From contig JALSJQ010000005.1 in the NCBI GenBank assembly GCA_026989275.1, positions 45,105-109,104 of the forward strand: DNA of 64,000 nt. The letters run 5' to 3'. This document shows positions 62,710 to 64,000 of the stretch, piece by piece (position 1 is the first letter of the stretch; each line of letters begins with the position of its first letter). The stretch is from Albidovulum sp. (GTDB lineage Bacteria > Pseudomonadota > Alphaproteobacteria > Rhodobacterales > Rhodobacteraceae). A program made the position numbers and the translations under genes. The notes under the pieces were generated by a model, which was given only the letters and a program-made list of their open reading frames with translations, was not told where the DNA came from and made no database searches.

Positions 62710-64000
62710 TCAGCCGAAGAGCTCGGCAAAGCGGCCCTGCCAGAGCGCCCGCAGCTCGGCCATGGAAGCCTCGCTCGTGCCGAGGCGCAGCCGGGCCTCT
62801 TCGCCCTCGCCCTCGAAGGCGCCGACGAGCCGGAGCGCGACGCCCTCGCTTTCGCCCGCCGCGAGCAGCAGGTGGATGTCGCGCGGATCGACCGCGAGGA
62901 GATAGCGCCCCTGGTCTTCGCCGAAATGGAAGGCGACATCGCCTTCCTCGAGGCTGAGGCCGGTGCCGCCGGCGACCGCCATTTCGAAGGCGGCAAGCGC
63001 GAGCCCGCCATCGGAGATGTCGCTGGCCGCGGCGATCAGTGCCCGATGCCCGAGCACGAAGTCGCCGTGGCGCCTTTCCGCCGCCAGATCGACCGGCGGC
63101 GGCGCGCCTTCCTCGCGGCCGAACATTTCCGCCAGAAGCGCCGACTGCCCCAGATGACGGCCGCCGCCCCCGAGCAGCACCGCCAGATCGCCCGGACGGG
63201 CCGCGGCGGGGATGATGGCGTCGAGATCGTCGATCAGGCCGACGGCACCGATGGTCGGGGTCGGCAGGATCGCCTCGCCTTCGGTTTCGTTGTAGAGCGA
63301 GACATTGCCCGACACGATCGGCATGTCGAGGGCCTTGCAGGCCTCGCCGATGCCGCGGACCGCCAGCACGAACTGGCCCATGATCTCGGGCTTCTCGGGA
63401 TTGCCGAAATTGAGATTGTCGGTGGCCGCGAGCGGCCGTGCGCCGGCGGCGACGAGGTTGCGGAAGGCTTCGGCCACCGCCTGCTTGCCGCCTTCGTAGG
63501 GATCGGCCGCGACATAGCGCGGGGTGACGTCGGCGGTGAAGGCGAGGGCCTTGCGCGTGCCGTGCACCCGGACGATGCCGGCCCCCTGGCCGGGGCGGCG
63601 GATGGTGTCGCCCATCACCTGGCTGTCATACTGTTCGAACACCCAGGCCTTCGAGGCATGGTTGGGCGAGGCGAGAAGCGCCCGGAGCCCCTCGATCGGG
63701 TCGATCGCGGGAACGGATGCCGGATCGAGCGGCGCGGGCGGCGGCGGCGCGATCCACGGCCGGTCGTATTCTGGGGCCTCGCCCGAGAGGGCCTTGAGCG
63801 GCAGATCGGCCTCGAGGCGGTTGCCGTGAAAGACCCGGAACCGGTCTTCGGCGATGGTCTCGCCGACGATGGCGAAATCGAGATCCCATTTCTCGAAGAT
63901 GCGGCGGGCCTCCTCCTCCCTTTCGGGGTCGAGGACCATCAGCATCCGCTCCTGGCTCTCGGAGAGCATCATCTCGTAGGCCGTCATGCCCTCTTCGCGC
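62710..64000 (-). CDS. purL: Phosphoribosylformylglycinamidine synthase subunit PurL (5'-truncated)
   Basis: This is the C-terminal part of the large PurL subunit, which makes formylglycinamidine ribonucleotide amidine in purine synthesis. The frame runs off the right edge with [20 protein letters not shown], a PurL hallmark. Later motifs are [40 protein letters not shown], and [16 protein letters not shown]. The stop is at 62710. The start and N-terminal ATP-binding half lie beyond the window. Confidence 0.97.
   Translation of the reverse strand, partial: REEGMTAYEMMLSESQERMLMVLDPEREEEARRIFEKWDLDFAIVGETIAEDRFRVFHGNRLEADLPLKALSGEAPEYDRPWIAPPPPAPLDPASVPAIDPIEGLRALLASPNHASKAWVFEQYDSQVMGDTIRRPGQGAGIVRVHGTRKALAFTADVTPRYVAADPYEGGKQAVAEAFRNLVAAGARPLAATDNLNFGNPEKPEIMGQFVLAVRGIGEACKALDMPIVSGNVSLYNETEGEAILPTPTIGAVGLIDDLDAIIPAAARPGDLAVLLGGGGRHLGQSALLAEMFGREEGAPPPVDLAAERRHGDFVLGHRALIAAASDISDGGLALAAFEMAVAGGTGLSLEEGDVAFHFGEDQGRYLLAVDPRDIHLLLAAGESEGVALRLVGAFEGEGEEARLRLGTSEASMAELRALWQGRFAELFG

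Noticed and set aside
1..64000. CRISPR arrays, insertion sequences, prophage, tRNA or rRNA genes
   Set aside because: I saw no regularly spaced identical repeats, transposase or integrase motifs, tRNA cloverleaf sequences or rRNA-like segments. The 29.5-kb repeats are degenerate and irregular, unlike CRISPR.

Overview
The window is about 64 kb of very GC-rich bacterial chromosome with no transposons, prophage, CRISPR arrays, rRNA or tRNA genes that I can see. Gene content points to an alphaproteobacterium of the Rhodobacterales type (inference from family combinations, not a database match). Evidence includes a SUF operon followed by Yip1-like membrane proteins, a ccoNOQP-ccoGHIS cluster with FNR/FnrL boxes and a divergent universal stress protein gene, a DUF1013/TrcR regulator, a COQ9-family protein, a DUF6778-like lipoprotein, and a PstA with the long alphaproteobacterial N-terminal region. 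Both ends are cut: sufB enters from the left and purL leaves on the right.

Layout: 0-6 kb holds the SUF Fe-S cluster assembly genes sufB-(71 aa membrane protein)-(YbjQ)-sufC-sufD and three multi-spanning membrane proteins. 6-20 kb holds a DEAD-box helicase, a DAO-type flavoenzyme, a glycosyltransferase-like protein, pgk with a 47-residue membrane ORF upstream, an SH3 protein divergent from a D-2-hydroxyacid dehydrogenase, RNase D, a lipoprotein, an RlmI-like methyltransferase, a PIN protein and TrkH. 20-26 kb holds cutA-rimO, the cysteine desulfurase sufS (far from the rest of suf), mtnP, apt and an orphan Flp-type pilin. 26-38 kb holds a crotonase, AsmA, a roughly 1 kb non-coding stretch with a degenerate repeat array, a lipoprotein, rpsU, a coq9-quinone reductase-RNase T2 operon, trcR, an SDR lacking its catalytic lysine, an RsmC-like methyltransferase and clpS.

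38-50 kb is the respiratory block: a D-Ala-D-Ala carboxypeptidase, then on the minus strand the cbb3 oxidase structural genes ccoNOQP and assembly genes ccoGHIS. Each set is preceded by an FNR-type box, so low-oxygen control by an FnrL/FixK regulator is likely; a universal stress protein gene shares the ccoN box divergently. 50-54 kb holds bactofilin overlapping an M23 peptidase gene (a cell-shape pair) and an unknown protein. 54-60 kb is the phosphate module pstS-pstC-pstA-pstB-phoU, with a strong hairpin after pstS that could set the pstS to pstCAB ratio. 60-64 kb holds a candidate small RNA with its own terminator, an acyl-CoA synthetase and the C-terminal part of purL.

Most of the window is housekeeping. 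The points most worth following are the candidate ncRNA at 60.2 kb, the repeat array at 29.5-29.9 kb, the small membrane ORFs beside suf and pgk, two enzymes with altered catalytic residues (SDR and RNase T2), and the AT-rich control regions of the pilin and pst genes.
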